From positions 1 to 16,974 of the forward strand of contig JBOGIG010000087.1 of NCBI GenBank assembly GCA_050742455.1: 16,974 bases of DNA. Reading direction: 5' to 3'. The DNA is from JBOGIG01 sp050742455. GTDB taxonomy: Bacteria; Actinomycetota; Acidimicrobiia; Acidimicrobiales; JBOGIG01. Below the pieces are notes generated by a model that saw only the letters and a list, made by a program, of their open reading frames with translations, had not been told where the DNA came from and ran no database searches. Below are positions 14,543 to 16,974 of this stretch, piece after piece (within the stretch, counting starts at the first letter, position 1; the number at the start of each line of letters is the position of its first letter). A program made the position numbers and the translations under genes.

Positions 14543-15649
14543 ATGGAGGGCGCAACGACTATGGAAGACTCCACGCCGGTCGCGCTGGAAGGGCTTGGGG
14601 GTACGGCGCGCTTTCAGATGGCGCCCCCCCGCCGGTTCATCCTGCCCGCCATCCTGTTGCTGTTGTCAGAGCAGCCCGGTTACGGCTACAGCCTGTTGCC
14701 CCGCCTCCAGGAGTTCCGGTTCGGTCATGTCGATCGCCCCGCGGTCTACCGGGCCCTGGCCCAGCTCGAGGGGGACGGCCTAGTCCAGGCCTTCTCGCAG
14801 AGCCCCAAGGCCGGCCAAGCCCGCCGGGTGTACCGTGTCACGCCACTCGGAGAAAGGGTCCTTCGGGTGTGGATGGGCGTGGTCAAAGAAGAACACGACT
14901 ACCTGGGCCGCGTGCTGCGCCGCTACCTGGCCTCGGGCCGCACAGATGCCGTGCTGGCTGAGATCGAAGGTGGCTGGGCGGCGCCGTTGCGTGTGGGCTG
15001 GTCGCCGGTGTCGTCTACCTCGTCTGCGTCATCGGGCTCGTCTACATCATCGGGCCTGAGGCGACTGACTGGGCGTACATCAGACCCCGAGACGCTGATC
15101 CCGCCGGCCCGGACGGGATGCCGGAATGAGCCGAGGACCTTCGGATTGGTGCCCGACCGGTCGGTGGTGTTGATAGAAGTGCGTTCCACCGTGGGCCCGT
15201 TGAGCTTCGGAGCTACCGGAGTGACCGGTTCCATCACCACCGCTATGGATGACGGGGTTCTGCGTAGCGACATTACCCCCGTGGCCCACCTGGAAGTCGA
15301 CGTGTCCGGCCTGCGCTCGGGGAACAGGCTCTATGATGCCGAACTGCTCCGTCGCATAGATGCCCGCCGATTCCCAAAAGCTCGAGTTGAGCTCCACCAG
15401 TGCGCACCGGGCGGACCGGGCGGCCTTTACCGGCTTGAAGGTGAGGTCACGTTCCACGGCTCTACCCGGCCGGCTCAGGGAACTGTGGAGCTAAAGGCCA
15501 TCTCACCCAATCGTCTAAAGATCACCGGCGAGCAGGTATTCGACATCCGGGACTTTGCCATACCCTCGCCCACAGTGCTTATGCTTCGCATCTACCCCGA
15601 CGTACGGGTGCGGCTATACGCCGAAGCCGAGCTGGAGGACCAAGTATGA
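14543..15649 (+). CDS. PadR-type regulator fused to a YceI-like domain
   Basis: From the ATG at 14543 the protein has 368 residues. Residues 32-105 form a PadR winged helix: FILPAILLLLSEQPGYGYSL, then DRPAVYRALAQLEGDGLV and RRVYRVTPLG. A helical part to about residue 140 (EEHDYLGRVLRRYLASG) may dimerise. A Ser-rich linker, SSTSSASSGSSTSSG, follows at 157-171. Residues 200-360 are YceI-like (VPDRSVVLIEVRST, LRSGNRLYDAELLRRI, YRLEGEVTFHGSTRP, VFDIRDFAIPSPTVLML), related to the YceI protein at 7300-6722. YceI barrels bind isoprenoid lipids, so this could be a ligand-gated repressor of the hydrogenase operon; that is inference. AAAGG lies 7 bases before this ATG. An alternative ATG at 14561 has GGAGGG 10 bases upstream. 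The fusion is an intact frame, without stop or frameshift. Confidence 0.85.
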   Translation: MEGATTMEDSTPVALEGLGGTARFQMAPPRRFILPAILLLLSEQPGYGYSLLPRLQEFRFGHVDRPAVYRALAQLEGDGLVQAFSQSPKAGQARRVYRVTPLGERVLRVWMGVVKEEHDYLGRVLRRYLASGRTDAVLAEIEGGWAAPLRVGWSPVSSTSSASSGSSTSSGLRRLTGRTSDPETLIPPARTGCRNEPRTFGLVPDRSVVLIEVRSTVGPLSFGATGVTGSITTAMDDGVLRSDITPVAHLEVDVSGLRSGNRLYDAELLRRIDARRFPKARVELHQCAPGGPGGLYRLEGEVTFHGSTRPAQGTVELKAISPNRLKITGEQVFDIRDFAIPSPTVLMLRIYPDVRVRLYAEAELEDQV

Positions 15650-15900
15650 ACATCTTCGTTGCCCTGGCGATTGGATATCTGGTTGGAGCCAAGACTGGCG
15701 GCAAGGATCTCGAGCATCTGAGTCGGTCCCTCAAAGCCCTGTGCGGTACCGACGAGTTCAGCGACGTGGTGTCGGCCGCCCGGGTCCAGGTTGGGAGCAC
15801 CCTACGCGAGCTGGCCACGCTGGTTGGAGGCGAACAAGGTGCGCCCGATAGTGACGGCGATCTCGTTACCCGGGTCAGGCATCTGGTTGGGCAGGGCTGA
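15646..15900 (+). CDS. 84-residue membrane-anchored small protein, unrecognised
   Basis: The ATG overlaps the stop of the PadR-YceI gene (ATGA), so the two are co-translated. The product begins MNIFVALAIGYLVGAKTGG, a short hydrophobic helix with Gly pattern, followed by an amphipathic segment (DLEHLSRSLKALCG, then SAARVQVGSTLRELATLVGG) and a charged end. It is likely a single-pass membrane protein with a cytoplasmic helical domain. I do not recognise a family. Linked YceI and small membrane-protein genes occur twice in this window (also 7530-6722), which suggests the pairing matters. Its last 26 bases overlap the convergent PAS gene. Confidence 0.7.
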   Translation: MNIFVALAIGYLVGAKTGGKDLEHLSRSLKALCGTDEFSDVVSAARVQVGSTLRELATLVGGEQGAPDSDGDLVTRVRHLVGQG

Positions 15901-16687
15901 TTGCATCCGTGACATCCTGGCCGATGCCCCGAAGGCCAACCGCCCTCCCATCTGAGCCCATGATGGGCTGGGCCCGGACGTGGACTACCCGGGCGCTGCC
16001 GTCGACCCGCACGATGCGGTATTCGTCGTCATAGGTTTTCCCCCGGCTCACCGATGCGTCCATGGCGGCGCGAACGCGGTCCCGGTCCTGGGTGTGAACG
16101 GGGGCGAGATGTGCTTCCAGCGTGCCTTCGAAGTCGAGCGGGTCAAGGCCGTGGATGCGGTGAAATTCAGCGCTCCACTGCAATGTGCTCGTCCGCAGGT
16201 CCCACAGCCAGCTCCCCACTCCGGCCAGCGCCTCACCCTCTTGTAGGCGTAGCTCCACCTCGGCCAGAGTGGCCTGGGTCAGACGTTGCTCGGTGACGTC
16301 GCGGACGATAACCACCGATCCGTTGGGGAACTGATCGGCGTCGAAGATGGGGCTCCAGGAGAGCGAGACCGGGGCCGGCATTCCATCGCCCCGCACTATT
16401 TCGGCTTCAAAATGTTGGATGTGCTCGCCGGCGCTGACTCGCGCCATTACCGAAGCCACCTGGTCACGCAGATCCGCCGGGAACAGGTCAGCGAGCACGT
16501 GGCCGAGGGCATCGCCGGGCGAGCAACCGAACAAACGGATGGCAGTGGCGCTCCAGCTGGTGATTCGGCCAACGCCATCACAGGCGAAAATGGCGTCGTC
16601 CGATGCCTCGATCACCGCGCTGAACAGCGGTTCGAATGACACGGCCGGTGGCGTGGCCAATTCGTGTTCGTCGCCCAAGCGGACCAT
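15875..16687 (-). CDS. Orphan tandem PAS-domain sensor protein without output domain
   Basis: The protein has two PAS domains and nothing else. PAS1 covers about residues 18-130 (LFSAVIEASDDAIFACDGVG, ITSWSATAIRLFG, ending VIVRDVTEQRL). A short helix links to PAS2 at about 145-262 (VGSWLWDLRTSTLQWSAEFH, DDEYRIVRVDGSARVVHVRA, ending GIGQDVTDAIS), close to the PAS_3 type. No histidine kinase, GGDEF or DNA-binding domain follows before the stop. It may act by protein contact or be a remnant of a larger sensor. The start is uncertain: ATG 16687 and ATG 16696 both precede the PAS core. A TATAAA at 16703-16698 on minus would favour the former, nearly leaderless. The frame is open to 16840, but that part does not look like protein. 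It converges on the small gene and overlaps it by 26 bases. Confidence 0.82.
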   Translation of the reverse strand: MVRLGDEHELATPPAVSFEPLFSAVIEASDDAIFACDGVGRITSWSATAIRLFGCSPGDALGHVLADLFPADLRDQVASVMARVSAGEHIQHFEAEIVRGDGMPAPVSLSWSPIFDADQFPNGSVVIVRDVTEQRLTQATLAEVELRLQEGEALAGVGSWLWDLRTSTLQWSAEFHRIHGLDPLDFEGTLEAHLAPVHTQDRDRVRAAMDASVSRGKTYDDEYRIVRVDGSARVVHVRAQPIMGSDGRAVGLRGIGQDVTDAISPAQPDA

Positions 16688-16855
16688 TCCTCCCATCTTT
16701 ATATCCAGCCAGCCGCCCGTGTCGTCACTCTGGTGAATTTCGCCGGCCAGGCCAGACGCCGGGCTCCCCGCGCGTTTGCTGCGAGGACCCCGGCTGCAAA
16801 GGTCGCGATGAGGGCGAGCGCAACCCAGAACCGAGGTCAAATGTGAAGACCTCTT

Positions 16856-16932
16856 TGGCGCCCCCGGCAGGATTTGAACCTGCGACCCGCTGCTTAGAAG
16901 GCAGCCGCTCTATCCAGCTGAGCTACAGGGGC
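16856..16932 (-). tRNA. tRNA-Arg (anticodon TCT), CCA encoded
   Basis: On the minus strand the sequence folds into a full cloverleaf of 77 bases. The acceptor GCCCCTG pairs with CGGGGGC (one G-U). The D arm is GCTC/GAGC, the anticodon arm GCTGC-CTTCTAA-GCAGC, the variable loop GGGTC and the T arm GCAGG-TTCAAAT-CCTGC. Discriminator G is followed by an encoded CCA. The anticodon TCT reads AGA (and AGG by wobble), rare codons in a GC-rich genome. I see no integrase or duplicated tRNA end next to it. Confidence 0.96.
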
Positions 16933-16974
16933 GATGGCTAAATGCTCGCACATCTGGCTCCGGTGGCTGCGCTT

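Noticed and set aside
15955..15969. AGCCCAT-G-ATGGGCT palindrome as a transcription terminator
   Set aside because: It lies within the PAS coding region, would form only a 5-base stem and has no T-run on either strand.
16636..16941. Plus-strand frame with APPAGFEPATRCLEGSRS near its end
   Set aside because: This is the well-known false translation of a tRNA gene read on the opposite strand; it runs through tRNA-Arg.
16933..16974. tRNA-Arg as an integration site for a mobile island
   Set aside because: No integrase, no repeated tRNA 3' end and no composition break are visible in the window, so there is no support.

Overview
The window is a nearly complete [NiFe]-hydrogenase locus of the actinobacterial, high-affinity type (group 1h, formerly group 5, or a close relative) from a GC-rich bacterium. 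Actinomycetota is the likely source. The grounds are the hydrogenase type, the DUF6084/DUF5947-like genes, the tiny membrane proteins and the PadR-like regulator. An Acidimicrobiia-like member is a guess that I cannot confirm.

Minus strand, 14368 down to 60: seventeen genes are packed head to tail, and most overlap or nearly touch (ATGA, GTGA and TTGA junctions). In transcription order they encode the small subunit HhyS, large subunit HhyL, a NifU-like iron-sulfur protein, a DUF5947-like cysteine-motif protein, a DUF6084-like protein, a 534-residue protein of unknown function, the large-subunit C-terminal protease, two tandem 34- and 39-residue membrane microproteins, a cytoplasmic YceI-like protein, HypA, HypC, HypD, HypF, a fusion of a SIS-like domain with a second HypC domain, a stand-alone SIS protein, and HypE. 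The structural subunits lack a Tat signal, so the enzyme should sit in the cytoplasm, with H2 oxidation probably feeding the respiratory quinone pool. HypF and HypE make cyanide, HypC and HypD build Fe(CN)2CO, HypA helps with nickel, and the protease trims HhyL. HypB is not in the window.

Divergent side, 14543 to 15900 on plus: a PadR-type DNA-binding domain is fused in one reading frame, through a Ser-rich linker, to a second YceI-like (isoprenoid-binding fold) domain. A small membrane-anchored protein gene overlaps its end. The 174-base divergent intergenic region holds a perfect 8-11-8 inverted repeat whose halves coincide with plausible -35 and -10 elements in both directions, a second inverted repeat and a 15-base direct repeat. 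This looks like a self-contained regulatory switch for the hydrogenase operon.

Right edge: an orphan PAS-PAS protein without an output domain (minus) overlaps the small plus-strand gene tail to tail, followed by a tRNA-Arg(TCT) on minus. The most novel elements are the PadR-YceI fusion with its operator, the pairing of YceI proteins with tiny membrane proteins, and the SIS-HypC fusion beside a SIS protein that seems to have lost sugar-isomerase metal ligands.
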